The position numbers and the translations under genes are program-made. A stretch of DNA of 64,000 nt from Mayfieldus sp038040285 (lineage in GTDB: Bacteria > Actinomycetota > Thermoleophilia > Solirubrobacterales > 70-9), in NCBI GenBank assembly GCA_038040285.1, contig JBBPIN010000007.1, forward strand, positions 22,267 to 86,266. The letters are read 5' to 3'. The notes beneath the pieces were generated by a model. It had not been told where the DNA came from, searched no databases, and worked only from the letters and a program-made list of their open reading frames with translations. Below are positions 24,297 through 36,961 of this stretch, piece after piece (the stretch's first letter is position 1; every line of letters begins with the position of its first letter).

Positions 24297-25550
24297 TTAA
24301 CGTTCGGCGCTCTGCCGGGCGCGGTCGCGCAGCTCGTCGACCCGGTCGAGGATCGCGTCGGCGATCGCGTGCTTGGAGTCGATCGCCAGCTCGTTCTCTG
24401 TCTCGGCGTCGATCAGGGTGACCGCGTTGCGCGCAGATTCGAAGCCGATCTCGGGGTCGGAGACATCGTTGAGCACGATCAGATCGGCACCCTTGCGCAC
24501 GAGCTTGTCACGCGCGCGGCCCGGGCCGCCGACGCCGTGCTCGGCGGCGAAGCCGACGATCGTCTGGCCTTCGCGTCGCTCGGAAGTCAGCCCCGCGAGA
24601 ATGTCCTCGGTCGGCTCCAGGTGCAGGTCGAGGCCGCTTCCCTTGCGCTTGATCTTGTTGCCCGCGGGAGCCTCGGGGCGAAAGTCGGCCGGCGCCGCGG
24701 CCATCAGCAGCACCTGGGAGCGGGGAAATTCCTCTTCGAGCGCGGCGGCCAGCTCGGCGGCGCTGCCGACGTCGATGCGCCGCACACCGGGAGGCTCGGG
24801 CAGCGCGACGTTGGCTGCCACCAGCGTCACCTCGGCGCCGCGCCGCTGCGCCGCCGCCGCCAGGGCCAGCCCCATGCGACCGCTGGACCGGTTGCCGACG
24901 AAGCGCACCGGGTCGATCGGCTCTCGGGTGCCGCCGGCGGTAACCAGCACCCGCATGCCGTCCCAGGGTCGTGCCCCGGATGGGAGCACCGCCTCGATCC
25001 GAGCCAGCAGGTGGTCCGGTTCGGGCAGCCGCCCGATCCCGTGCTCGCCGCGCGAAGCCAGCGCCCCCTCCTCGGGCTCGATCACCTCGATTCCCCGCTC
25101 ACGCAGCGTCTCCAGATTGGCCTGGGTCGCTGCGTTGGTGTACATACGATCGTTCATCGCCGGGGCGACCAGCCGCGGCCCGGTGCAGGCCAGAAAGGCG
25201 GTGGTGACCATCGAGTCGGCGATGCCCGCGGCCAGCTTGGCGATCGTGTTGGCCGAGGCCGGTGCCACGAGGTAGGCGTCGGCGTTGGCGACCAGCTCGA
25301 GGTGCCCGATCGGGTCATGAACGGGGGCGGGATCGCCGGGGAAGGCGCCCCGCATCGGGTCGCGCTCGAACTCCGAGCTCAGCACCGGTGCCCCGACGAT
25401 GCCCTCGAAGGAGGCGGGGCCGACGAAGCGCTTCGCGCCCTCGGTCATCAGCACCCGGACACCGTGCCCGGCCTTGGTGGCGAGGCGCGCCAGCTCCAAG
25501 GCCTTGTAGGCGGCGATGCCGCCGCTCACACCGAGCAGGACCCGTGCCAT
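24297..25550 (-). CDS. coaBC: Phosphopantothenoylcysteine decarboxylase/synthetase
   Basis: A 417-aa bifunctional coenzyme A enzyme. The CoaC flavoprotein half has GVSGGIAAYK, the catalytic His in HDPIGHLEL, LVAPASANTIAKLAAGIAD and APAMNDRMY (usually PxMNxxMW). The CoaB half has VTAGGTREPIDPVRFVGNRSSGRMG and the NKIKRK Lys motif. The full length and gmk-rpoZ-coaBC order are standard for actinobacteria. Confidence 0.96.
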   Translation of the reverse strand: MARVLLGVSGGIAAYKALELARLATKAGHGVRVLMTEGAKRFVGPASFEGIVGAPVLSSEFERDPMRGAFPGDPAPVHDPIGHLELVANADAYLVAPASANTIAKLAAGIADSMVTTAFLACTGPRLVAPAMNDRMYTNAATQANLETLRERGIEVIEPEEGALASRGEHGIGRLPEPDHLLARIEAVLPSGARPWDGMRVLVTAGGTREPIDPVRFVGNRSSGRMGLALAAAAQRRGAEVTLVAANVALPEPPGVRRIDVGSAAELAAALEEEFPRSQVLLMAAAPADFRPEAPAGNKIKRKGSGLDLHLEPTEDILAGLTSERREGQTIVGFAAEHGVGGPGRARDKLVRKGADLIVLNDVSDPEIGFESARNAVTLIDAETENELAIDSKHAIADAILDRVDELRDRARQSAER

Positions 25551-25572
25551 CGGTTAGCTCCCTGGCGGGGCG

Positions 25573-25806
25573 CTAGACCCGGTACTCGTAACTGAGCTTC
25601 CCGGTCGCCAGCTCCTCGAGGGCGATCGAGAGGTAGTTCTTCCCGGTCTGGGTGTCCACCATCGGCGGCGGGTACTCGCCGAAGCTTCCCTCGCCGATGT
25701 TGTGGTAGTAGCTGTTGATCTGCCGGGCACGCTTCGCCGCCACGACCACTGCCGCGTAGTGCGAGTCGGTGTAATCCAGCAGGCTGTCGACACGTGGATG
25801 GATCAT
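25573..25806 (-). CDS. rpoZ: RNA polymerase omega subunit
   Basis: A 77-aa omega subunit that helps assemble and stabilise the polymerase beta' subunit. The family core is VDSLLDYTDSHYAAVVVAAKRARQINSY, with a C-terminal IALEELATGKLSYE. The ATG at 25806 overlaps the gmk stop in ATGA and is preferred; a second in-frame ATG 9 nt upstream (25815) would add three residues. Confidence 0.93.
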   Translation of the reverse strand: MIHPRVDSLLDYTDSHYAAVVVAAKRARQINSYYHNIGEGSFGEYPPPMVDTQTGKNYLSIALEELATGKLSYEYRV

Positions 25807-26369
25807 GAGTTGCATTCTACGAGTTCCGCGCGGACTATCCGTTTCAGCTCGTCCGCCGCACGATCCAGTTCATCGTTGACGACCTGGTACGCGAATTCGT
25901 CCTTTGCAGCGAGTTCTTGCGCGGCAACTGCGAGCCGGGCGTCGATCGCCTCGGGGCTGTCCTTGCCTCGCGCCAGCAGCCGATCGCGCAATGCGGCTGG
26001 TTCGGGGGGCGCGATGAAGATCTGCACCGACTCCGGCATCGCGGCTCGCACCTGCCGCGCCCCCTGCACCTCGATCTCCAACACGACCGAGTGACCGGCA
26101 TCCAAACGGCGCTCGATCTCCGAGCGCAGCGTCCCGTAGCGATTCCCGCTGTAGGTGGCGAACTCCAGGAAGTCGCCGGCCTCGACACGGCGGTCGAACT
26201 CCTCCGGTGCGAGGAAGTGGTACTCGCGTCCGTCCTGCTCACCGTCGCGCGGCTCGCGGGTGGTCGCCGACACAGACAGCTCCAGGTCAGGCACTCGTTC
26301 GAGCAGCTCGGCGATCAGCGTGCCCTTGCCGACCCCGGACGGACCCGTGATCACGAAGACCTTGGACAC
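25803..26369 (-). CDS. gmk: Guanylate kinase
   Basis: A 188-aa kinase converting GMP to GDP. The P-loop GPSGVGKGT is at the N-terminus; the GMP-binding SATTREPRDGEQDGREYHF and FLEFATYSGNRYGT motifs follow, and the lid region has RLLARGKDS. The GTG at 26369 gives VSKVFVITGPSG, a normal start; a longer upstream frame is unconserved. mihF lies 29 nt upstream, the arrangement in mycobacteria. Confidence 0.95.
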   Translation of the reverse strand: MSKVFVITGPSGVGKGTLIAELLERVPDLELSVSATTREPRDGEQDGREYHFLAPEEFDRRVEAGDFLEFATYSGNRYGTLRSEIERRLDAGHSVVLEIEVQGARQVRAAMPESVQIFIAPPEPAALRDRLLARGKDSPEAIDARLAVAAQELAAKDEFAYQVVNDELDRAADELKRIVRAELVECNS

Positions 26370-26398
26370 CGGCGAATCCTGACCGGTGGGCCGGCCGG

Positions 26399-26731
26399 CT
26401 AGCGGCGAAGCTGCGCGACTAGCTCGGCGCGCTGGCGCTCGGAGAGCCCGCCGATCGTCTTCGACGGCGAGATCCGGCACATGTTGAGGATCCGGTTGGT
26501 CTTCACTCGGCCGTACTTCGGCACCGCGAGCAGCATGTCGAAGACCTTCGCCGTCTCTACGTACTCCGGTGGATCGAGCAGCAGCGACTGGATGCTCGTC
26601 TTGCCGCCCTTGAGGTCCTTCTTCAGCTTGGCTCGCGCCGAGCGGATGTTGTTGGCTCGCTTCAGAGCCTCCATCCGCTGATCCAGTGACCTCTCCGGAG
26701 CGGCGACGGACGTCTTGACGGGCGGGGCCAT
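26399..26731 (-). CDS. mihF: Actinobacterial integration host factor (mIHF)
   Basis: A 110-aa nucleoid protein of the mIHF family, with the basic helix RAKLKKDLKGGKTSI and the H2TH-like LLAVPKYGRVKTNRILNMCRISPSKTIGGLSERQRAEL. It bends DNA non-specifically and is found in actinobacteria. A near-consensus promoter ends 9 nt before the ATG with no Shine-Dalgarno, so the mRNA is predicted to be leaderless and highly expressed. mihF-gmk-rpoZ-coaBC follow one another closely. Confidence 0.95.
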   Translation of the reverse strand: MAPPVKTSVAAPERSLDQRMEALKRANNIRSARAKLKKDLKGGKTSIQSLLLDPPEYVETAKVFDMLLAVPKYGRVKTNRILNMCRISPSKTIGGLSERQRAELVAQLRR

Positions 26732-26740
26732 GCGGCGGCG

Positions 26741-26768
26741 ATTATATGCCTGCCCCGATCCCGTGCAA
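26741..26768 (-). promoter_or_regulatory. Strong mihF promoter, leaderless
   Basis: On the minus strand, -35 TTGCAC (26768-26763), a 16-nt spacer and a perfect -10 TATAAT (26746-26741). Only nine bases (CGCCGCCGC) separate the -10 from the mihF ATG, so transcription should begin at or within 2-3 nt of the start codon. Confidence 0.85.
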
Positions 26769-26795
26769 GGGGGTCGGGGGCAAAACCTGGGAAAT

Positions 26796-27758
26796 TCAGC
26801 TCGACCTCGACTTGAGGTTGAGAGCGGCCTCCGGGAGCCCCTTTCCGCGGACCTCGGACGGGGAGCCAAATCCACGGCGCTCCAACTCGCCGGCGAACTC
26901 CCGGCGGACCCGCGATCCGGCCGCCGGATCGCGGAAGTTCTCGGTCCCGACGGCGATCAGGGCGGCTCCGGCAGCGATAAACGCGAGTGCATCGGCCCCG
27001 TTGCAGATGCCTCCCATTCCGATCACCGGGATCGAAACAGCGTCGGCGACCGCGTGCAGCTGGTGAAGCGCGACCGGGCGAACGGCGGGCCCCGAGAGGC
27101 CGCCGCTTCCCGCCCCAAGCCAGGGGCGCAGCGTCGTTGGGTCGATTGCCGAAGCCTTCAGCGTGTTGATCAGCGACACGGCGCCCGCTCCCCCCTCCTC
27201 CCCTGCCCGCGCCACCGCAGCGGGATCGGCAACGTTGGGGGTCAGCTTCACGATCAGCGGCTTTTCGGTGATCGGCCGCAGCGCCTCCAGCAGCGCCCGG
27301 GTCTCGGGCGGCTGCTCGCCGACGATCAGCCCCGACTGGACGTTGGGGCAGGAGACGTTGAGCTCCACGGCCGCCACTTCGGGGCGCTTCCCGACCCCCT
27401 CGACGAGGGCAGTGAACTCGTCGTGGCTCGTGCCCATCACCGAGACGATCAACGGCACCGGCAGCAAGGAGAGCTCGGGCAGGTCGTGCTCCAAGAATCC
27501 CTTCAGGCCCTTGTTGGGAAGCCCGATCGAGTTCATCATCCCCGCGGGCGTCTCCCATAGCCGCGGGGGCGGGTTACCGGCCCGTGGCTCGACGGTGATC
27601 GTCTTCGAGACGAAGGCCGAGAAGGGGAAATTGCGCACAAGCTCCTCGCCGAAGGCACGCCGGGCGGCGATCGCGTCGAAGGTCCCGGATCCGTTGATCA
27701 CCGGATGCTCGAGCCGAATCCCGCAGAAATCCACGGAGAGATCGACGCTCACATCCAT
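26796..27758 (-). CDS. pyrD: Dihydroorotate dehydrogenase, class 1B catalytic subunit
   Basis: A 320-aa FMN enzyme that oxidises dihydroorotate. It has NGSGTFDA, the active-site region NVSCPNVQSG with the class 1 catalytic Cys, KLTPNV, NTLKASAID and GMGGICNGADALAFI. The class 1B type works with PyrK, which is directly upstream. The ATG at 27758 follows a heptamer-repeat cassette that fills the 34-nt gap to pyrK, leaving only GGGGG as a weak ribosome site. Actinomycetia mostly use membrane class 2 PyrD, so this is a lineage clue. Confidence 0.94.
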   Translation of the reverse strand: MDVSVDLSVDFCGIRLEHPVINGSGTFDAIAARRAFGEELVRNFPFSAFVSKTITVEPRAGNPPPRLWETPAGMMNSIGLPNKGLKGFLEHDLPELSLLPVPLIVSVMGTSHDEFTALVEGVGKRPEVAAVELNVSCPNVQSGLIVGEQPPETRALLEALRPITEKPLIVKLTPNVADPAAVARAGEEGGAGAVSLINTLKASAIDPTTLRPWLGAGSGGLSGPAVRPVALHQLHAVADAVSIPVIGMGGICNGADALAFIAAGAALIAVGTENFRDPAAGSRVRREFAGELERRGFGSPSEVRGKGLPEAALNLKSRSS

Positions 27759-27762
27759 CCCC

Positions 27763-27787
27763 CGAATGACGAATGACGAGTGACGAG
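27763..27787. repeat. Four-unit heptamer cassette (CGAATGA type) at the pyrK-pyrD junction
   Basis: Units CGAATGA, CGAATGA, CGAGTGA and CGAG occupy most of the 34-nt gap between the pyrK stop and the pyrD start, where the pyrD Shine-Dalgarno would be expected. It is the same family as the elements in truB and at 49406. Confidence 0.87.
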
Positions 27788-27792
27788 CGTCC

Positions 27793-28661
27793 TCATCTGT
27801 GCCCCGCCCCGGCGACGAGCGCCGTTTCGATCTGATCGCCTGACACGACGGGTCCGTCGACGCACAGCCGGATATAGCCGCCGGCGGCCAGCGGCACCGC
27901 GCAGCCGAAGCAGGCCCCGAAGCCGCACGCCATCGGCGATTCCATCGCCAGCTCGCAGACGACGCCGCTCGCTTCGCACATCGCCCGCACCGCCTCCAGC
28001 ATCGGGGGCGGCCCGCACGAATAGACGGCGGCCGACCCAGCTTCATCGCCCTCCAGCAGCACCGCCAGCAGGTCGGTGACGTAGCCCTTGTGCCCGGCGT
28101 GCCCGTCCTCGGTCGCGAGACGCACCTCGCAGCAGGCGAACAGGTCGTCGAGGCCGCCGCTGTGCTCGCGATCTCGAAAGCCGAGCAGGATGCGGGTCGG
28201 GACGCCGCGATCGGCGAGCTGGCGGCGAAGGATCGCCAGCGGAGCGACGCCGATCCCGCCGCCGACCAGGATCGCGCCGGCGGCCCCCGGCGCGAGATCG
28301 CTCGGGGTCGAGAACGGCCGCCCCAGGGGCCCGTTGACCCAGACCTGCTCGCCCGACTCCAGCCCCGCCAGCCTCGATGTGCCCGGCCCGACGTCCTCGA
28401 CCAGGAAGTCGAGTCGCAGGCCCGGCTCAGCTTCGACCGCGTCGGCGACCGAGAAGGCGCGGGGTAGGAACGGCCGCTCGTCGCGTTGGGCCCAGCGGGC
28501 CCGCGCCGCGAGCATGTAGAACTGCCCGGCGCTCGGCACCGGTCCGTCCCGGTCGCGCAGCGAGAAGACGCGATAACCGTCGGAACGATGGTTGTCGACC
28601 ACCTCCAGCGCCCTGCGACCGAAGGGAGCCAGGACCCGGTCGGCACCGGAGCCGTTTCCGC

Positions 28662-28665
<4 letters not shown>
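27793..28665 (-). CDS. pyrK: Dihydroorotate dehydrogenase electron-transfer subunit
   Basis: A 290-aa FAD/[2Fe-2S] subunit passing electrons from PyrD to NAD. The FAD-binding part has RPFLPRAFSVAD; the NAD part has AILVGGGIGVAPL and YSCGPPPML; the C-terminal cluster ligands are in the Cys-rich CGFGACFGCAVPLAAGG and IRLC. The GTG overlaps the carB stop as GTGA. A somewhat long N-terminus precedes the first conserved strand. Confidence 0.93.
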
Positions 28666-31783
<3,118 letters not shown>

Positions 31784-31784
<1 letters not shown>

Positions 31785-32212
31785 CAGACCTCGATCTCCT
31801 CACCGCGCGCGATCGCCTCCGCGACCCGCTCGGCGGTGGCGGGGTCATACGACCCCCAGCCCCAGCAGATGCGACCGTCGCTGAAACGCGAGATGCCGAT
31901 CACGGGCGCGTCGATGACCGCGCCGCTGCTGGTCCCCTCCCCGTGCATGCGCACCCTGCTGTGAACAACGTCGGGCGCGATCTCGGTGACCTCCTCGAGC
32001 TCGCCGTGTATGTCGCTAAGGGTCTCCTCGACGTCGGCGATGTATCGCTCGAACCCCTCCCGGCCGACGTAGCGCGCACCCATCACCTCGGTGATCGGCG
32101 GGCGCCATTCGAAGTCATCGGTGAAGAAGTCGTCGTAGCGCGCACGGAGTCCGCTCAGCCCCTCCTCGTTCCAGATCCGCCAGAACTCGCGCGTGAGCTC
32201 GACGTTGTTCAT
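31784..32212 (-). CDS. SnoaL/NTF2-like protein inserted between carA and carB
   Basis: A 142-aa NTF2-fold protein with the family pattern MNNVELTREFWRIWNEEGL, DDFEWRPPITEVMGARYVGREGFERY and a polar C-terminus. No catalytic residues can be assigned; relatives include ketosteroid-isomerase-like and stress proteins. It overlaps the carA stop by 4 nt (ATGA) and the carB start by 1 nt, so it is locked into the pyrimidine transcript. Two other SnoaL-like genes in this window (51954, 52447) differ clearly in sequence. Confidence 0.82.
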
Positions 32213-33360
32213 CTCTCCGCCTCCGCGAGCTGCAGGAACTGGTCGAAGAGGTAGCGGGCGTCGTGCGGGCCCGGCGCGGCTTCGGGGTGGTACTGCACGG
32301 TTGCGCCGGGGACGTCGCACAGCACCAGCCCCTCGACGGTGCGGTCATAGAGGTTCAGATGGGATAGCTCGGCGGCGCCGAAGTCGGTCTCCCAGCGCAC
32401 CGGCTCGTCGGCCTCGATGGTCGGCTCGCCGCCCGGCCCGCGGACCGCAAAGCCGTGGTTCTGGGAGGTGATGTCGATGCGGCCCGTGGCGAGGTCCTTG
32501 ACCGGGTGGTTGGAACCGCGGTGGCCGAACGGCAGCTTGAAGGTCTCCAGCCCGACCGCGCGGCAGAGCAGCTGGTGGCCGAGGCAGATGCCGAACACGG
32601 GGCGCACCCCGACCAGCTCGCGGACGTTGTCGACCACGTAGTCCAGCGCCGCCGGGTCACCGGGGCCGTTGGCAAGGAAGACGAGGTCGGGGTCCTCCGC
32701 CAGGATCTCCTCGACCGACGACGAGCAAGGCAGCAGCGTCACCCGGCAATCGCGCTCTCGCAACTGCCGAACGATGCTCAATTTGATCCCGGTGTCGATG
32801 CCGACCACGTGCGGGCCGGAACCCTCGAAGCGCAGCGGCTGGTCCGGCGTCACCTCGCGGGCCAGGTCGGCGCCCGCCATCGAAGGCTCGGCGCTCACCA
32901 GCTCGGCGGCCTGATCCTGGGGGAGCTCGGCCGGGAAGATCCCACCGCGCATCGCGCCGCCGTCGCGGATGTGGCGCACCAAGGCGCGGGTGTCGACGCC
33001 GCTGATCGCCGCCACACCGCAGTCGGCCAGCCAATCCAGCCAGCCTCCCTCGGCGCTGGACACGTCCTCGCCGTTGTGGGCGTCGCGCATGACCACGGCG
33101 CGGGCCTGAACTCGATCGGACTCCATCGCCTCGCTCGAGACCCCGTAGTTGCCGATCAGCGGGTAGGTGAAGGTGATGATCTGGCCCGCGTAGGAGGGAT
33201 CGGTGACCGCCTCCTGGTAGCCGGTCATCGAGGTGTTGAAGACGACCTCGCCGGTCACCGCCTCACCGCCCGCGCACAGCTCACCGTCGAAGCGGGTTCC
33301 GTCCTCGAGCAGTACGTAGCCGCTTCGATCCGATGTTGTTCGCGCTCGGCCCACGGTCAT
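32209..33360 (-). CDS. carA: Carbamoyl-phosphate synthase small subunit
   Basis: A 383-aa glutamine amidotransferase subunit. The N-terminal CarA domain has GYVLLEDGTRFDGELCA and FNTSMTGYQEAVTDPSY; the class I GATase domain has LANGPGDP, the nucleophile Cys in FGICLGHQLL and the His/Glu pair in QYHPEAAPGPHD. Its ATG, Shine-Dalgarno and residues MTVGRART come from a ~50-nt repeat cassette shared with cinA. Confidence 0.96.
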   Translation of the reverse strand: MTVGRARTTSDRSGYVLLEDGTRFDGELCAGGEAVTGEVVFNTSMTGYQEAVTDPSYAGQIITFTYPLIGNYGVSSEAMESDRVQARAVVMRDAHNGEDVSSAEGGWLDWLADCGVAAISGVDTRALVRHIRDGGAMRGGIFPAELPQDQAAELVSAEPSMAGADLAREVTPDQPLRFEGSGPHVVGIDTGIKLSIVRQLRERDCRVTLLPCSSSVEEILAEDPDLVFLANGPGDPAALDYVVDNVRELVGVRPVFGICLGHQLLCRAVGLETFKLPFGHRGSNHPVKDLATGRIDITSQNHGFAVRGPGGEPTIEADEPVRWETDFGAAELSHLNLYDRTVEGLVLCDVPGATVQYHPEAAPGPHDARYLFDQFLQLAEAER

Positions 33361-33386
33361 TCTCCTTGGCTGAGCCTCGCGCTCAC
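33337..33386 (-). repeat. 50-nt intercistronic repeat cassette, copy B
   Basis: The second copy of the cassette at 54-103, with an identical 26-nt block (33361-33386), a different 8-nt block (33353-33360, containing the carA ATG) and an identical 16-nt block (33337-33352). It provides the stop codon of the isochorismatase gene and the Shine-Dalgarno AAGGAGA of carA. Confidence 0.9.
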
Positions 33387-33925
33387 AGGACCAGCGCCTG
33401 CACCTGTTTGAACTCGGCCGCGTCGGAGCCCCCCAGCAGCTCGAACAGCGCCGTCTCGACGCTGGTCAGCACGGCGCCGGCGTGCTCGGCCTTGTGCAGG
33501 CCCAGCTCGCGGTTCTCGTCGGTGCGCGAGCCGACCGCGTCGCCGACGACCTGCACCTCGATGCCCTGGTCAAGTAGGTCGAGCACCGTCTGGTTGACGC
33601 AGACGTGGGTCTCGATCCCGCAGACCAGCGCCTGGTCGCGGCCGTTGAGGTCGAAGCCTTCGGCTTCCGCCGCCGAGAAGCGGACCTTCTCGATCGGCTC
33701 CAGCCCGTCGGGAAGGTGATCGGAGACCTCGGGGACCGTGTTGCCGAGCCCCTTCGGGTACTGCTCGGTGACCACGATCGGGATCCCCATCGCCTCGGCG
33801 CCCTGCACGAGCCTGGCCGCCGACTCGGCGACCGCGTCGAAGCTCGGCACCGCCTTGCGAAACGCCTCCTGGATGTCGACGACGACCAGCGCCGCCCGCT
33901 CGCGGTCGAGCTTCGGCGTGCTCAT
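33383..33925 (-). CDS. Isochorismatase-family hydrolase in the pyr operon
   Basis: A 180-aa cysteine hydrolase with the Asp-Lys-Cys triad visible: Asp in VVVDIQEAF, Lys in EKVRFSA and Cys in GIETHVCVNQT. The GIETHVCV form resembles nicotinamidase-like and YcaC-type hydrolases; the substrate is unknown. It overlaps the pyrC stop as ATGA and ends inside the repeat cassette preceding carA. A link to pyrimidine breakdown (ureidoacrylate-type amidohydrolases are in this superfamily) is possible but not shown. Confidence 0.88.
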   Translation of the reverse strand: MSTPKLDRERAALVVVDIQEAFRKAVPSFDAVAESAARLVQGAEAMGIPIVVTEQYPKGLGNTVPEVSDHLPDGLEPIEKVRFSAAEAEGFDLNGRDQALVCGIETHVCVNQTVLDLLDQGIEVQVVGDAVGSRTDENRELGLHKAEHAGAVLTSVETALFELLGGSDAAEFKQVQALVL

Positions 33926-35270
33926 GCGGCAACCCCCATTGAGAAGCTGCGCAGCCGGTAGGCGACCTGGCCCGCCGCCACCGTCATCAGCACTCGCCCA
34001 CGCAGGCTGCGGCCGGCGAAGCAGCTGTTGGACGAGCGGCTCTCATAGCCATCCTCGCCGACCGTCCACTCGACCCCCAGATCGCAGAGCACGACGTTGG
34101 CCTCGAAGCCCAGCGCCAGGCTTGGTCGCTGAAGCTCGAACAGCTCCGCCCCGGCGCCGAGCCTTGAGACCAGCAGATTCAAGTCGATCGTGCCCGGCAC
34201 GACCAGCTCGGTGTGGAGGACCGAGAAGGCGGTCTCGAGCCCCGTCACCCCCATCGCCGCGGCCTCGAAGGGGACCTCCTTCTCGTCGGCCGAGTGCGGG
34301 GCGTGGTCAGTGGCGATGCAGTCGATCGTTCCGTCACGCAGGGCGTCGATCAGGGCCATCCGATCGTCCTCGGAGCGAAGCGGCGGGTTCATCTTGAATC
34401 GAGCGTCCAGGCCGCGCACCGCGTCGTCGGTGAGCGTGAGGTGATGCGGCGTCGCCTCGCAGCTCACCCGTACCCCACCCGCCTTCGCGGCGCGCATCGC
34501 GTCGACCGACTCGCGCGCGGAGAGGTGCTGGACGTGGGTGCCGGCGTCCTCGTAGCCGGCCAGCGCCGCGTCGCGGGCGATCATCGTCGACTCCGAGACC
34601 GAGGGGATGCCGGCCATCCCGAGCAGAGCCGATGCAGGTCCCTCGTGCATGACGCCGTCCCCGGAGAGCTCGGGGTCCTCCTCGTGCAGCGCGATCACCC
34701 CGCCGCAGAGGCGCTGGTACTGAAGCGCCCGCCGCAGCACCCGGGCACTTCTGATCGGAAGCCCGTCGTCGGAGAAGCCGATCGCCCCGGCGTCGCGCAG
34801 CTCGGCCATCTCGGTCAGCTCGGTGCCCTTCATCTCGCGGGTCACCGTGGTCAGAAAGCCGACCGGTACCGACGCCTCGCGCTCGGCGCGCTCGCGCAGC
34901 GATCCGACGTCGGCGGCGGTCGACACGGGCGGCTCGGTGTTGGCCATCGCGAGGATCCCGCAGTAGCCGCCCGCAGCGGCGGCGCGCGTGCCGGTCTCGA
35001 TGTCCTCCTCGTCCTCGCGCCCGGGCGTGCGCAGGTGCACGTGGGGGTCGAAGAATGCCGGGAAGGCGTGCAGCCCCTCAGCCTCGACCACCTCGGCGGA
35101 GCCGTCCTTGGCGTCGCCGGGGCCGGTCAGCTCCGCGATCCGGCCATCGCGGATCACCACGTCGTGCTGGCCGTCGATCCCTGCGTCGGGGTCGAGCACC
35201 GTCGCGTCGCGCAGAATCAGCTCGGCGGGCTCGCCGTCGCGCCCGCTGAGCGCCTCGGAGATCGGCGTGC

Positions 35271-35274
<4 letters not shown>
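33922..35274 (-). CDS. pyrC: Dihydroorotase
   Basis: A 450-aa zinc amidohydrolase closing carbamoyl-aspartate to dihydroorotate. Metal ligands are DPHVHLRTPG, SCEATPHHL and the catalytic Asp in TDHAPHS; substrate contacts are in MANTEPP. The length and motif set fit the class I bacterial type that often assembles with PyrB. The GTG overlaps the pyrB stop as GTGA. Confidence 0.96.
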
Positions 35275-36232
<958 letters not shown>

Positions 36233-36236
<4 letters not shown>

Positions 36237-36829
36237 GGGCGATCCTCCGATTCCGTGTCGTCCTCGCCGGCAAGAGCGCCGGCGGGGTCTCCGTTGCTTG
36301 CGATCGTCACCTCGTCGACGCCGTCGGACTCCTCGAGCCGCACGTTGACCCTCTCCTCGCGGGCGGTCGGCAGGTTCTTGCCAACGTAGTCCGGGCGAAT
36401 CGGCAGCTCGCGATGGCCGCGGTCGCAAAGCACCGCGAGCTGCACCCGCTCTGGGCGCCCGTAGTCGAACAGGGCATCAATCGCGGCGCGCACGGTGCGG
36501 CCGGTGAACAGCACGTCGTCGACGAGGACGACCGTGCGCCCGGAGAGGTCGAAGTCGAGGTGCGATGCGTGCACCTGGGGTTGGGCGTCGGGGCCGCGAT
36601 CGCCGACGTCGTCGCGGTAGAAGGAGATGTCGATGTCACCCAGCGGCACCTCGGAGCCGGTCTGCTCGCCGACCAGGGCGTGCAGGCGTTGGGCCAGCAG
36701 CGCGCCGCGGGTGTGGATGCCGACCAGGGCGAGGCCCTCGGGACCCGGGTTCTTTTCAGAGATCTCGTGCGAGATGCGGACCAGCGTGCGCCGCAGCTCG
36801 TCGTGCTCGAGCACGATCTTCTCGTTCAA
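36233..36829 (-). CDS. pyrR: Pyrimidine operon regulator / uracil phosphoribosyltransferase
   Basis: A 198-aa PRT-fold RNA-binding regulator. The PRPP loop is VVLVDDVLFTGRTVRAAIDAL, and IHTRGALLAQRL and DISFYRDD match PyrR. UMP-bound PyrR binds a leader RNA loop and represses the operon. The start is TTG with GGAAGGGG just upstream. Immediately before it lies a sequence matching the PyrR-binding consensus. The C-terminal ~20 residues are an acidic tail beyond the usual length. Confidence 0.95.
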
Positions 36830-36839
36830 AACTCGCCCC

Positions 36840-36870
36840 TTCCTGGCCTCTCAGGACCTGGTTAAAGGAA
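36840..36870 (-). promoter_or_regulatory. PyrR-binding loop in the pyr operon leader
   Basis: On the minus strand 36859-36845 reads AGGTCCTGAGAGGCC, matching the PyrR target pattern (UCCnGnGAGG). Flanking TTCCT and AGGAA pair as a lower stem. The loop is about 16 nt upstream of the pyrR TTG and its 3' arm includes the purine-rich ribosome site, so translational repression as in mycobacteria is likely. No downstream terminator is visible. A possible -10 (TACTCT, 36887-36882) lies upstream. Confidence 0.78.
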
Positions 36871-36961
36871 CCGACGCGGCGAGAGTACCAGGGCAGAAGG
36901 CGGATCAGCCCGACTACGCCGCGATGCGGAGCCCAAAGTGGGCGCTTAATGTTCGGCTGTC

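Noticed and set aside
26796..28646. A 616-codon frame joining the pyrK region to pyrD as one fused protein
   Set aside because: The upstream part is out of frame with pyrK and lacks its motifs; pyrK and pyrD are separate genes with a repeat between them.
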